From: Agriterribacter humi
Lineage (GTDB): Bacteria; Bacteroidota; Bacteroidia; Chitinophagales; Chitinophagaceae
Assembly: GCF_009192765.1 (NCBI RefSeq)
Contig: NZ_VOHQ01000011.1
Coordinates: forward strand, 159,444-223,443
Direction of reading: 5' to 3'
DNA length: 64,000 nucleotides
The notes under the pieces: generated by a model
Databases searched by the model: none
Told to the model about the DNA's origin: nothing
What the model saw: only the letters and a program-made list of their open reading frames with translations
Shown here: positions 50,436-59,729 of the stretch, one piece after another
Numbering within the stretch: the first letter of the stretch is position 1
How the letters are laid out: each line of letters opens with the position of its first letter
Position numbers and translations under genes: made by a program

Positions 50436-51005
50436 ATGAAAAAACCAACATTTTTCTTAGGTTTTACTGCTTTAATTATGCTGGCTTGCAATAACCAGCC
50501 TGCTGATCCTGTTGAAAAAGCAGACTCTACCAATGAAGCCAGGCAGGATCAGGCCGCTGATGTTTCCCAAACAAAAGAAAATACCAGCGCGTTTTTAATC
50601 AAAGCTGCCGATGGCGGCATGGCCGAAGTACAGGCCGGTAAGCTGGGTGAGGAAAAAGCTACCCACAACCAGGTAAAAAAATTCGCAGCTTTGATGGTGG
50701 AAGATCATACAGCTGCCAATAACGAAATAAAAGCACTTGCATCAAAGTTGAATATTAGTTTACCGCAAGCCCCATCTGAAGAAAATATGAAGAAAACGGC
50801 GGAAATGGGTGGAAAGACGACGAAAGATTTTGATAAAGACTTTATGGATATGATGGTGAGTGATCACAAAAAGACCATTGATCTTTTTAAGGACGCTAGT
50901 GACGATAACATTGATGCAGATGTAAAGGCATTCATTAATAATACAATTCCGAAACTGGAGGAGCATCTTGCCAAAGCAGACTCCATCCACAAAACGCTAA
51001 AGTAA
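50436..51005 (+). CDS. DUF4142 lipoprotein
   Basis: 189 residues: lipoprotein signal (FLGFTALIMLACNNQPAD, Cys18), a low-complexity linker, then a DUF4142 helical bundle (about 50-185): FLIKAADGGMAEVQAGKLGE, VKKFAALMVEDHTAANNEIK, FDKDFMDMMVSDHKKTIDLF, NTIPKLEEHLAKADSIH. The fold is ferritin-like in appearance but metal ligands are not established. Found in stress-associated clusters of soil Bacteroidota. Confidence 0.92.
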   Translation: MKKPTFFLGFTALIMLACNNQPADPVEKADSTNEARQDQAADVSQTKENTSAFLIKAADGGMAEVQAGKLGEEKATHNQVKKFAALMVEDHTAANNEIKALASKLNISLPQAPSEENMKKTAEMGGKTTKDFDKDFMDMMVSDHKKTIDLFKDASDDNIDADVKAFINNTIPKLEEHLAKADSIHKTLK

Positions 51006-51136
51006 TTTATAACAAGATTGATGCCTTGCAGGAGAACACCAATAAACAATCAGCAGCCGGTAAGTCCAGGTTTTAATAAATGCACGGTACTTTCCGGCTG
51101 ATGATTTCTTTACCTTATTCACATAAATTTTATTTT

Positions 51137-51319
51137 ATGCCGGACGATAAAAAGAAAACAGGAGGGGCAGACGATAAACGTATTGATAAAAATGACAACA
51201 GTGAGCTTGCTTACTGGTCGGCCAAATTTAAAGTTACCAGGATTGAATTATTGAATGCTATTGAAAAAGCCGGGAGCCCGATGGTCGGAAAAGTAAGGGC
51301 ACAGATAAACAGGAAATAA
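51137..51319 (+). CDS. DUF3606 protein
   Basis: 60 residues from ATG 51137 (MPDDKKKTGGADDKRIDKND). The domain core is ELAYWSAKFKVTRIELLNAI followed by EKAGSPMVGKVRAQI, typical DUF3606. It is 4 bp upstream of the LigD-like gene, so they are co-transcribed. A shorter relative lies at 52177. Confidence 0.88.
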   Translation: MPDDKKKTGGADDKRIDKNDNSELAYWSAKFKVTRIELLNAIEKAGSPMVGKVRAQINRK

Positions 51320-51323
51320 CAAA

Positions 51324-52064
51324 ATGGGACTCTCCACTTACAGGAAGAAAAGATCCTTTGATGTTACTCCCGAACCGCAGGGCGGAAAAGGTGATTTAGC
51401 AGAATTGCGTTTTGTGGTGCAAAAGCACGATGCCAGCAGGTTACATTATGATTTTCGTCTTGAGATCGGAGGCGTGTTAAAGAGCTGGGCAATACCAAAG
51501 GGACCATCGTTGAATCCCGAAGACAAACGACTTGCAATGATGGTGGAAGATCATCCTTTCGATTACAGGAATTTCGAGGGTGTGATCCCGGAAGGCAATT
51601 ATGGTGCGGGCACTGTTATCGTTTGGGACGAAGGTGCATTTGAACCGCTCGAGCCTACCGGAAGCAAAACATCAGATGAAAAACTGCTGCTCAAAGCACT
51701 CAAAGCCGGTTCGCTAAAATTCAGCCTCCATGGACACAAGCTAAAAGGAGAATTTGCGCTGGTGAAATTAAAAAAGGCAGAGAACAATGCCTGGCTGCTG
51801 ATCAAACACCGTGATGAATATGTAAACGAAACCGATGTTACAAGAAAAGATAAATCGGTGATCAGCAAAAAAACAATTGAACAAATGGCTAAGAATCCTG
51901 CTAAGGTATATGGTAAGGCAGCGATAAAAGCCACTACAGGCATTACAAAAAAAGCTGCGAAAAAATTCACAAAAAAATCCTCCTCATCAAAATCCGCATT
52001 AAAAAAATTGGCTTCCAAAGCTCCCTCACGAAAAAAATCCGCTAACAGAACTCCCGGATATTAA
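51324..52064 (+). CDS. Stand-alone LigD-type 3'-phosphoesterase domain with Lys-rich tail
   Basis: 246 residues. Residues 25-165 match the DNA ligase D phosphoesterase (PE) module: FVVQKHDASRLHYDFRLEIG (H35, H41, D43), EDHPFDYRNFEGVIPEGNYG (H77) and GHKLKGEFALVKLK. The module removes 3' phosphates or ribonucleotides at break ends in non-homologous end joining. No polymerase or ligase domain is attached and no Ku gene is in the window. The last 60 residues are Lys/Ala/Ser-rich, histone-H1-like, and should bind DNA non-specifically. Confidence 0.9.
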   Translation: MGLSTYRKKRSFDVTPEPQGGKGDLAELRFVVQKHDASRLHYDFRLEIGGVLKSWAIPKGPSLNPEDKRLAMMVEDHPFDYRNFEGVIPEGNYGAGTVIVWDEGAFEPLEPTGSKTSDEKLLLKALKAGSLKFSLHGHKLKGEFALVKLKKAENNAWLLIKHRDEYVNETDVTRKDKSVISKKTIEQMAKNPAKVYGKAAIKATTGITKKAAKKFTKKSSSSKSALKKLASKAPSRKKSANRTPGY

Positions 52065-52176
52065 ACCATTATCCAAAGTCCCGTTTCCGTTTGTTATAAA
52101 GGCGCATTAATAACGGGAGAGTCATAACTGCATATGATCCGGCACGTTTTTTTATGTATTGTACTCAAACGGGGCT

Positions 52177-52284
52177 ATGAATAATCAGATAAACGATCAA
52201 CAGAACCTGCAGGATGAAATCAATTATTTCAGCCGGAAGTTCCATCTTACAGGAGAAGCAAGAGTAATGAAAGACAAAAAATAA
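52177..52284 (+). CDS. Short DUF3606-like protein
   Basis: 35 residues (MNNQINDQQNLQDEINYFSR, then KFHLTGEARVMKDKK). The segment EINYFSRKFHLTG aligns with ELAYWSAKFKVTR of the DUF3606 protein at 51137. It is shorter than the family and may be a fragment or a minimal form. Confidence 0.5.
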   Translation: MNNQINDQQNLQDEINYFSRKFHLTGEARVMKDKK

Positions 52285-52307
52285 CACCGGCACCAATAAT
52301 AAATTTT

Positions 52308-52640
52308 ATGAAAAAAATAGGGTTGATACCTGTATGGATAGCTTTTTGCTTTGCCTGCAACAGCAACGGAACGGGTAGTGCCACAGATCACAACAATATG
52401 AACGATTCGCCTGCCAGTAATGCTGCCCCCACGCCAGGCCTCGGGAATGACCCGACCAGGAATGATGCATCAAGGCCTGATCCCGCAGAACGTCGCAAAG
52501 TTGAGGACTCATCATCCACGAACAATAAGGCAGATCCCACACCGGGTTTGGGAAATGATCCAACGAGGAATGACGCTTCAAAGGATCCTTCCAGGGATAA
52601 CGCACAGCCAAAGCAGGACACCGGGCTGAGAAAAAATTAA
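52308..52640 (+). CDS. Repeat-containing lipoprotein, low complexity
   Basis: 110 residues with a lipoprotein signal (LIPVWIAFCFACNSNGTG, Cys17). The mature part is disordered-looking, rich in Asp, Asn, Pro and Ser, with the 15-residue sequence PTPGLGNDPTRNDAS present twice (positions about 41-55 and 77-91). No known domain. It belongs to the same plus-strand stress cluster. Confidence 0.7.
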   Translation: MKKIGLIPVWIAFCFACNSNGTGSATDHNNMNDSPASNAAPTPGLGNDPTRNDASRPDPAERRKVEDSSSTNNKADPTPGLGNDPTRNDASKDPSRDNAQPKQDTGLRKN

Positions 52641-52736
52641 GAAGAGCGGATACGCGGGCTAAATTAATATTCCCGTATTAGGGAAAACTATGCAAAAAAT
52701 CAGGTATTTTTCCATTCAACATTTTAAACCCACTAT

Positions 52737-53144
52737 ATGGCAAAGAAAAAAACAACGCCGGACAAGCCCGGTATTTTTGAAAGGATTACCGAATCGGCAG
52801 AACAGTTGAAAGACAATATTTCCGCAGCTACATCTGCCATTGTTGAAACTGCAGGTGATAAATATGATGAGGCGAAAGAAGCCGTGAAGTCTTATATTGC
52901 TAAAAAAGTACAGCCTGCTAAAAAAGGTATAAAAAAAGCAGCGGCAAAAGTATCGAAAGCAGCAACCAAAGTAAAACCGGCTGCAAAAAAGACAATAAAA
53001 AGAGCTGCAACAAAAGTTGCCGTTGCCAGGCCTGCCGTTAAAAAAACTGTGAAGAATGTCGCAAAGAAGCTTGCACCCAAAAAGGCAACAACAAAAAAAG
53101 CTGCGCCCAAAAAAGTTGCAAAAAAGAAGACGGGAAAAAAATAA
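52737..53144 (+). CDS. Histone-H1-like Lys/Ala-rich DNA-binding protein
   Basis: 135 residues. An N-terminal 50-residue helical part (ERITESAEQLKDNISAATSA) is followed by about 75 residues of repeated KKAAAK/KKTVKN-type motifs with very high Lys and Ala, like bacterial H1 homologues. It should compact or protect DNA. It lies in the same direction as the LigD-like gene whose tail has similar composition. Confidence 0.85.
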   Translation: MAKKKTTPDKPGIFERITESAEQLKDNISAATSAIVETAGDKYDEAKEAVKSYIAKKVQPAKKGIKKAAAKVSKAATKVKPAAKKTIKRAATKVAVARPAVKKTVKNVAKKLAPKKATTKKAAPKKVAKKKTGKK

Positions 53145-54072
53145 TAGCGATTAAGAATTTTGATGAAGAGGCTGCTATACTCAACATTCAGAATAACCAT
53201 GAAGGATAAAGAAGTTATATGAAAAATTGCTTGTAAAATACTTAGCTGCGGTACTGCTATTACACTTCGTTTGCCAGCCCGCCTGTCCCATTCGGGCAGG
53301 CTCGCTTGTGCTGCAACAATAACTATGCAGCTTTTATAAGAAAAATTTCAAAATTACATGGGTATTAGTTATCACGATAGTGGAATTGAAATTTTACTTA
53401 TCAAATGCGGCAATTGGTGACTCTGCTCTTTTAATCGAACCACAGCTCCGCTTTTATACCCTCTTGGTACTGGTTCAATATTGGTAGCCAAAAGTGGGAT
53501 AAATAATATAGATCTGGCTCGTCATGTTCCAACAGGCGCTATAAAAATCTTATCAAAATAAATCTTCCATCCTCACTTCGCTGTCAACCAACTGCATTTT
53601 GTGGTCATTGCCGGTAACGCCATGTGACAGAAGTAGACAGTACGCTTAATCGAAATAGTGAAATTGAAATGCACGTAAAATTTCAAAGGGATGGGAATAT
53701 TAAAATTGCAATAGAATACACTTATAGTAATTTTCCGCATGCGTAGTAATAATTATTACAGCATGGCAGCTACTGTCATTACAACATAATAGTATAAGGT
53801 TCTATTTTTTGAACATGCAGACGGCCGTTTCTTTGTGTAACAAATCCAATAAATCCTTTTTAATCCATACCCTGAAGAACAACCGAAACCTTAACCCAAA
53901 CCGTACCCTGAAACCCTAACCTGAAGAAAAACCTGCAACCCTGATCTGACACCCTAGCCCGGGAAATCCAATGCAATGTCCTAAAAACCGACAAAGACAT
54001 TGAGCAAAGCAATGACAGCGTAAAAACTGTTGTTGCTTTGTGCTTTTAATGGCAGTGATGAGTGTAAAAAGG

Positions 54073-54098
54073 AAAAGCTCCATGAAAATGGAGCTTTT
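54073..54098. terminator. Terminator hairpin
   Basis: AAAAGCTCCAT / ATGGAGCTTTT, an 11-bp perfect stem with a GAAA loop; A and T runs on both sides make it potentially bidirectional. Confidence 0.7.
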
Positions 54099-54249
54099 AA
54101 TACGAACCTAAACCCTCGAATTGAGACCCACAAATTAGTGTACTATTTTGGTTAATGCAATAAGCAATAACACTTGTAGCTTGTAAATAGAAAATGTGTT
54201 TTGCGTGTAAAACCATATTTAAACGAGAACCCGGCTGTCGCTTCCTTAA

Positions 54250-54314
54250 TAAAAAAAGGGGCAGCATAAAAATGCACCCCGTTTTAAATCCAATATCCTA
54301 TGAAAAACCAATGC
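54250..54314 (-). terminator. fbp terminator with repeated 38-bp leader
   Basis: Read on the minus strand: the 38-base repeat (54314-54277), then a GGGGTGCAT / ATGCTGCCCC hairpin and TTTTTTT. The 38 bases are identical to 29915-29952. It lies downstream of fbp. Confidence 0.7.
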
Positions 54315-54429
54315 AAATATAGGTTTGCATTTAGTTTAACTAAGCATTTATGCTATACAATTCGACAGATGGTCGGTTTACTTCGATGAATTGCATTGCC
54401 GTGTTTAAAAAATTAAACCCATGTTATAA

Positions 54430-55446
54430 CTATTGCTGGATCTGCCTGCCTATTTCCCATTCTTCCATCATATTACTGCTGCCGATAAACAGTGGAGAAC
54501 GCTGGTGCAGGCTGGCGGGGGCAATATCCAATATGCGTTTATAACCGTTTGTTGCTAAACCACCGGCTACCTCCACTATAAAAGCAAAAGGATTACATTC
54601 ATACTGCAACCTTAATTTTCCCTGCGGCATATCGGTTGTTGCAGGATACATAAAAATTCCTCCCTTCAGGAGATTGCGGTGGATATCACTAACCATGCTG
54701 CCAATATAGCGTTGTGTATATGGCCCACCTTCCTGCGCTGTATTGCATTGATATTTTTTGATAAAGTTTTGTACCCTTTCTTCAAAGCGATAAAAATTAC
54801 CATGATTAACCGAATATATTTTTCCCTGTGCAGGACATTTAATATCAGGATGGCTAAGACAAAATTCTCCTATGGAAGGATCTAATGTAAATCCATTTAC
54901 GCCTCTGCGGGTGGCATATACCAATATGGTGGACGAACCATACACTATATAACCTGCTGCTACCTGCCGGATACCGGGCTGCAGGAAATCATCCGGCTCA
55001 ACTACAGCTCCCTTTGCCGTAAGGCGGCGGTAAACACTGAATATGGTTCCAACAGAAACATTTACATCAATATTAGAGCTGCCATCCAAAGGATCAAAAA
55101 GACAAATGTATTTGGATTGACGGCTGGCCTCATCTTCAAACGCTATGAAGTCATCCCATTCTTCGCTCGCTATGCCTGCGCAACTGATGCCATGTTGTAA
55201 AGCACCTGTAAACTGGTTATTGGCGAACAGGTCTAATTTCTTTACTTCCTCACCCTGCACATTCATCATGCCGGCTTCTCCAAGTATATCCGCCAAACCC
55301 GCTTTGTTCACTTCCACGTTCACCCTTTTTGCCGCAAGTCCAATGTCCCTCAGCAAGCCCGACAACTCGCCGGTGGCGTGTGGAAAATTCCTTAACTGCT
55401 GAATAGTGAATTCATCAAGGGTGTATACTTTTCTGCTGATGGCCAT
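54430..55446 (-). CDS. fbp: Class I fructose-1,6-bisphosphatase
   Basis: 338 residues. Metal- and substrate-binding motifs are all present: FDPLDGSSNIDVNVSVGTIF (the DPLDGSSN signature), IGSMVSDIHRNLLKGGIFMY and GKLRLQYECNPFAFIVEVAG (the catalytic Lys and Glu of the C-terminal signature). It hydrolyses fructose-1,6-bisphosphate to fructose-6-phosphate in gluconeogenesis in the cytoplasm. It is a single-gene unit with its own terminator on the minus strand. Length and motifs are standard. Confidence 0.96.
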   Translation of the reverse strand: MAISRKVYTLDEFTIQQLRNFPHATGELSGLLRDIGLAAKRVNVEVNKAGLADILGEAGMMNVQGEEVKKLDLFANNQFTGALQHGISCAGIASEEWDDFIAFEDEASRQSKYICLFDPLDGSSNIDVNVSVGTIFSVYRRLTAKGAVVEPDDFLQPGIRQVAAGYIVYGSSTILVYATRRGVNGFTLDPSIGEFCLSHPDIKCPAQGKIYSVNHGNFYRFEERVQNFIKKYQCNTAQEGGPYTQRYIGSMVSDIHRNLLKGGIFMYPATTDMPQGKLRLQYECNPFAFIVEVAGGLATNGYKRILDIAPASLHQRSPLFIGSSNMMEEWEIGRQIQQ

Positions 55447-56002
55447 TTGAAATCTATTAAACTAACGATTGTTAGTCAAATATTATACTTTTATTGCTTT
55501 TTTGCAAAAAAAAGGATTAGCAAAACATTGTCATTTGGCTAAGGTTGTATTTATTTACTGAACCTGTCGGTTGCCTTCGACGCCTACAGCTTTACACTGT
55601 ATTATTTTTATGGCGATTACGACCCCATCAATAAATATTATTACGAAGTCTTTCAGTGGAAGTAGTGGAAAAAAAGTAGAAGTAGTGGAAAAAAAATAGC
55701 GTGGAACTCCACTTACCGTCTTGAGTCCCTCGGAGAACCCGACCACGAATAAGGGAGCCCACGCCTGAACGTGAGCTCTTGCTTATCATCCCGTGGTCTT
55801 TGAACTTTCCGAGGTTTCAAGACGAGACTCAAAGCGAAAGCTTCAAATTAGTTTGAAGTAGTCGCAAAATACCTTTATAACAAATACTATTTATCCGGGT
55901 ATTGAATTACTTGATAAATCAAACTTACAATATAAGATTTATATATCAAAATGTAGTTATTGAACTTCATTTTAATATATGAAAGCGTATTCTTTTTGCT
56001 GA
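55447..56002. other. Intergenic region with repeat and long hairpin
   Basis: 556 bp. A 40-codon startless frame ends near 55670 (TLYYFYGDYDPINKYYYEVF), perhaps a gene remnant. Two tandem copies of GTAGTGGAAAAAAA follow at about 55663-55696. Next come a small palindrome (GTGGA-AC-TCCAC, about 55701-55712), the long imperfect hairpin at 55717-55824 and a CTTCAAA/TTTGAAG hairpin at about 55841-55858. Confidence 0.55.
55717..55824. repeat. Long imperfect palindrome (about 35 paired bases)
   Basis: Nested arms: CGTCTTGA (55717-55724) with TCAAGACG (55817-55824); CCTCGGA with TCCGAGG; GACCACG (55741-55747) with CGTGGTC; ATAAG with CTTAT; GAGC-c-CACG with CGTG-a-GCTC around a CCTGAA loop. It could be a structured RNA, a transposon-derived palindrome or a recombination site. 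No T-run follows. Confidence 0.6.
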
Positions 56003-56491
56003 ATGGCCCGATACCGCAATAAAAGGGATACAAAAAGGATAGGTGAACAAATTAAGCTGCTGCGAAAAAAACGCGGCTGGAACATTGAGGATATCTCTGC
56101 CATGACAGGCTTCGCACGATCAACAATTACTTCAATTGAAAATGGAGCAGAAACCGACACAACACATTTAATTGAAATTGCCAAAGCAATTGGCGTTCAT
56201 CCAACAGAGTTATTCAATATCCCGATAGATTTAAAGCCTCGCTATAAATTGTCTGGAAAACGAAAAGAACAACTGAAGCTGACCCACAAAATAAACGTTC
56301 TGGCCGGGGAGGGATATTTTACATCACCGAAATTTGTGAACCAGGTAAAATTAGTTCTTCATGAAAATTTCAATATAAAGGCAAATTCAGTAAGCATCTC
56401 AGGCGTCTTGCTGCGGTTGGTTAAAGAAAATGTCTTGAAGTTTTCCAAATCAGGACGAAAGAATTTGTATGTTGCCAGAAATAAGAAGTAG
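56003..56491 (+). CDS. XRE-family HTH transcriptional regulator
   Basis: 162 residues. Residues 10-72 form a Cro/CI-type helix-turn-helix: IGEQIKLLRKKRGWNIEDIS, AMTGFARSTITSIENGAETD, LIEIAKAIGVHPTELFNIP. The C-terminal 80 residues (LTHKINVLAGEGYFTSPKFV, VSISGVLLRLVKENVLKFSK) resemble a small winged-helix domain. It stands alone, so its targets are unknown. Confidence 0.9.
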   Translation: MARYRNKRDTKRIGEQIKLLRKKRGWNIEDISAMTGFARSTITSIENGAETDTTHLIEIAKAIGVHPTELFNIPIDLKPRYKLSGKRKEQLKLTHKINVLAGEGYFTSPKFVNQVKLVLHENFNIKANSVSISGVLLRLVKENVLKFSKSGRKNLYVARNKK

Positions 56492-56784
56492 CCCTATAAT
56501 ACCTTCTCAATTTCTTTTTATAGTTCTTTGGTATTACCTTTCCAGCGCTGGTCTGGTAGCAAAGGATTATTGCGCCAGTCCAGACCTGATTGCTGGCTAA
56601 AGCGTATATCCTCGTTGTCTCATCCGCTACTCATCTGCAGTTCGCGCTGAAGTAACACGGAATACCATCACAGCAGAACGACCTGCTCTAAGCAACAATT
56701 GTATGGGTATATGGGCCCCTGGCTCAAATCAAAAAATGCGCAAATGACTGTCAGTTAATCCAATAGTTTCTTAAACTTTTCGAC

Positions 56785-57234
56785 ATGAAAAAATTATTTT
56801 TACTCATTACTTTATTGATTCCAGGTTTAATTATGTCACAATCAGGAAATAATAAGATTACAGCGCAATTTCTTCAATCTTTTGCGGATGCATTCAATGC
56901 GCATGATATAAAAGCCGTTATGTTGCATATGACGGAAGACTGTATATTTGAGGCTTCAGCAGGCGGAGAAAAGAATGGTGAAAGATTTAGCGGGCAGGAG
57001 GAGGTGAGCAAAGCATTTGAAACCGTATTTGCAACATTCCCCGATGCACATTGGGCAAATGCCCACCATTTCATTTCGGGGAACAGAGGTTTTTCAGAAT
57101 GGATCTTCACAGGAACAAAGTCCGATGGAAGCAAAGTTGAAGTAACCGGCTGTGACCTGTTTACTTTTAAAGATGGCAAAATAGCCGTTAAGAATTCTTA
57201 TAGAAAAAATCGTTTAACCGGCGCATTGAAGTGA
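56785..57234 (+). CDS. Secreted NTF2-like (SnoaL-type) protein
   Basis: 149 residues with a signal peptide (LFLLITLLIPGLIMSQS). The NTF2 fold is shown by FLQSFADAFNAHDIKAVMLH, MTEDCIFEASAGGEKNGERF, GQEEVSKAFETVFATFPDAH and GCDLFTFKDGKIAVKNSYRK. Family members range from isomerases to binding proteins; the catalytic function is unclear. A gap of 293 bp with no evident feature separates it from the XRE gene. Confidence 0.85.
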   Translation: MKKLFLLITLLIPGLIMSQSGNNKITAQFLQSFADAFNAHDIKAVMLHMTEDCIFEASAGGEKNGERFSGQEEVSKAFETVFATFPDAHWANAHHFISGNRGFSEWIFTGTKSDGSKVEVTGCDLFTFKDGKIAVKNSYRKNRLTGALK

Positions 57235-57457
57235 TGCAATACGAATATATTGCTGACAACGGTCCTGAAGGCAAATTCAACAGAATTTTTACAAGGAATA
57301 TAAATTCAGGTCCGCGTTTGATTTGCCGGTAGATCCATTGCTACAGCTTATTATCAAACCGGTTGGTTTCCACCGCTTTTTGCTCAATGTGTTTGAGCCT
57401 GTACCCGGGGACTGTACCTTTGCTGTTTATTTTTCAGCTCATATTTTTACTTTCAGT

Positions 57458-59662
57458 ATGAAACAATTTATCAGCCTGCTGGCATTGGTCTTCTGCCTTC
57501 ATTTTGTACTGCCTGCACAGGTGCTGTTGGTTAAGAATGGAAAACCTTCAGGCAGAATTATACTCACATCTAACGACAGCATTGATACCGGGGCTGCACG
57601 CCTGCTGCAGGATTTTGCAGAAAGAATTACCGGAGCGAAACTGCTGATTCAAAAAACAGATCAGGTTAAAAAGAATGATATTGTCATAGGCAATGACGGA
57701 TTTAATAAAAATGTGCAGAAAGACAATCTTCAGGAAGATGGATTTCGCATCGTGTACAACAATCATACACTACGGGTGGTTACAGGCGGTGGAAAAGGGT
57801 CAATATATGCTATAGTGAGCCTGCTTGAACGGTACTGCGGGGTTTCCTACTGGGGAGAAAATGAATACAGCCTAACGCCGGCTTCCACACTGCAAATACC
57901 TGTAGTTGACTTCACAGAAACACCTTCCTTCCGGTACAGGCAAAGCCAGCATTATGCTATGGCAACCGATTCTGTTTACGGCAACTGGATGCATTTAAAA
58001 ACACCCCGGGAAATATTTGCCGGTAACCTGTGGGTACACACTTTCGATTTCCTTCTGCCCTCGGCAGTATATGGTGAAACACATCCTGAATACTATTCTT
58101 ATTTCAATGGCGGACGTCATCCCGGCAAAGCCAGCCAATGGTGCCTGTCCAATCCTGAAGTGCTGGAAATTGTAAGCCAAAGACTGGATTCGGTTTTTAA
58201 AGCCAATCCTGATAAACATATTGTTTCCGTAAGCCAAAACGACGGGAACTATACTTTTTGTCAGTGCAAAAAATGCAAGGCAGTTGATGATTATGAAGGT
58301 GCTCATTCGGGCAGCCTTATACATTTTATGAACAAGCTGGCTGAACGTTTTCCCGGCAAAGAAATTTCAACACTGGCTTATTTGTATTCCATGAAGCCTC
58401 CGCGCCATGTAAAGCCTGCCAAAAACGTAAATGTAATGTTGTGCAGCATTGATTGCGACAGGGAAGTTTCTTTAAAAGAAAATGCTTCGGGACGCGAATT
58501 TGCAGCAGCGCTGGAAGGCTGGAGCGCTATAACAAAAAACATATTTGTTTGGGATTATGGCATCAACTTCGACAATTATCTTGTGCCCTTCCCCAACTTC
58601 CATATACTGGGAGAAAATATGCGGTTGTTTCATAAGAACAATGTGTCCATGCATTTTTCTCAGATAGCCGGCAGCCGAGGTGGTGATTTTGCTGAATTGA
58701 GAACATGGCTCGTGTCAAAACTCATGTGGAATGTAGACCAGGATGAGGATGCTCTTGTACAAACCTTTCTGCGTGGATATTATGGCGCTGCAGCTCCTTA
58801 TTTATACCAGTATATCAAGTTGATGGAAGGCGCCCTGCTGGGTAGCGGCAAACGGTTATGGATATACGATTCGCCGGTATCGCATAAAGAAGGTATGTTA
58901 AAGCCATCCCTCATGCGCAGGTACAACAGCTTGTTTGATCGCGCGGAAAAGGCTGTTGCAGCAGATTCCGTTTTATTGAAAAGAGTATGGCGCACCCGTT
59001 TGCCGCTGCAATATTCCGAGCTGGATATTGCCCGAACAAATAAAAAGATGCAGGTGGATGATATCAGCCGCAAGCTGGATTTGTTTGAAGAAAGGGTGAA
59101 ATTGTTTTCTGTTACTGCGCTCAATGAAAGGGGGAATAGTCCGCTTGATTATTGTGCATTGTACAGAACAAGGTATATGCCATCGGGCAAACAAACCATA
59201 CCGGTTGCCGGTATCGCTTTTTCAATACCGCCCAGTGAAAAGTATGCCACTATGGGCGGGGAGCTTACAGACGGGTTGTATGGAGGCATGACATTTGCCG
59301 AGGGATGGGTAGGCTGGCTGGGCGCAGATGCTGCATTGACCCTTGACCTGGGCAGTGAAAAGGAATTTACCGGCGTTCATACAGATTTCCTGCACCAGTT
59401 GGGTGCATGGATTCTGGCACCGTCTAATGTTACTTATTCTATTTCAACCAACGGTACAGATTACACGATGCTGCAATCCATTGATCACCCTGAAGACAGG
59501 AATCCCCAGGTAAAATTCGTTGATCTCAGTTATACAGGCGATAAGCCTGTTAAAGCCCGTTACATTAAAATAGATGTAACGGCTATAAAAACCTGTCCGC
59601 ACTGGCATTACGGCGTGGGACATCCCTGCTGGTTTTTTATAGATGAAATATGGATTGAATAA
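57458..59662 (+). CDS. DUF4838 glycosidase-like protein with C-terminal discoidin domain
   Basis: 734 residues from ATG 57458, which gives a signal peptide (MKQFISLLALVFCLHFVLPA); upstream in-frame sequence is not needed. An alpha-glucuronidase-like N-terminal domain (DTGAARLLQDFAERITGAKL), then DUF4838 (about 200-480: HPEYYSYFNGGRHPGKASQW, VSQNDGNYTFCQCKKCKAVD with a CxxC pair, FVWDYGINFDNYLVPFPNFH) and an F5/8-type discoidin domain (about 590-734: LTDGLYGGMTFAEGWVGWLG, ending HPCWFFIDEIWIE). The fold is that of GH67/GH84-like TIM barrels; the substrate is unknown. Discoidin modules often bind glycans. Confidence 0.88.
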   Translation: MKQFISLLALVFCLHFVLPAQVLLVKNGKPSGRIILTSNDSIDTGAARLLQDFAERITGAKLLIQKTDQVKKNDIVIGNDGFNKNVQKDNLQEDGFRIVYNNHTLRVVTGGGKGSIYAIVSLLERYCGVSYWGENEYSLTPASTLQIPVVDFTETPSFRYRQSQHYAMATDSVYGNWMHLKTPREIFAGNLWVHTFDFLLPSAVYGETHPEYYSYFNGGRHPGKASQWCLSNPEVLEIVSQRLDSVFKANPDKHIVSVSQNDGNYTFCQCKKCKAVDDYEGAHSGSLIHFMNKLAERFPGKEISTLAYLYSMKPPRHVKPAKNVNVMLCSIDCDREVSLKENASGREFAAALEGWSAITKNIFVWDYGINFDNYLVPFPNFHILGENMRLFHKNNVSMHFSQIAGSRGGDFAELRTWLVSKLMWNVDQDEDALVQTFLRGYYGAAAPYLYQYIKLMEGALLGSGKRLWIYDSPVSHKEGMLKPSLMRRYNSLFDRAEKAVAADSVLLKRVWRTRLPLQYSELDIARTNKKMQVDDISRKLDLFEERVKLFSVTALNERGNSPLDYCALYRTRYMPSGKQTIPVAGIAFSIPPSEKYATMGGELTDGLYGGMTFAEGWVGWLGADAALTLDLGSEKEFTGVHTDFLHQLGAWILAPSNVTYSISTNGTDYTMLQSIDHPEDRNPQVKFVDLSYTGDKPVKARYIKIDVTAIKTCPHWHYGVGHPCWFFIDEIWIE

Positions 59663-59729
59663 AATAAACAATCTGGAAAGCCGGACGCTCACCTCTCCCT
59701 TCTCTCCTCTCACCCCTCGCCACATAGCG

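Larger units (their letters stand above)
53145..54429. other. Long intergenic region with decayed coding traces
   Basis: 1285 bp without an intact gene. A 43-codon open frame without start ends at about 53747 (EIEMHVKFQRDGNIKIAIEY) and may be the tail of a lost gene. A hairpin with one bulge, CCTGTCCC-ATTC-GGGCAGG, is near 53290. Two terminators lie at 54073 and 54254. Around 53870-53940 there is a run of degenerate ACCCTGAA/ACCCTAA words of unknown meaning. Confidence 0.5.

Noticed and set aside
53870..53945. Telomere-like ACCCTAA / ACCCTGAA words
   Set aside because: Irregular, short and in a bacterial chromosome context; no terminal structure or phage genes nearby.
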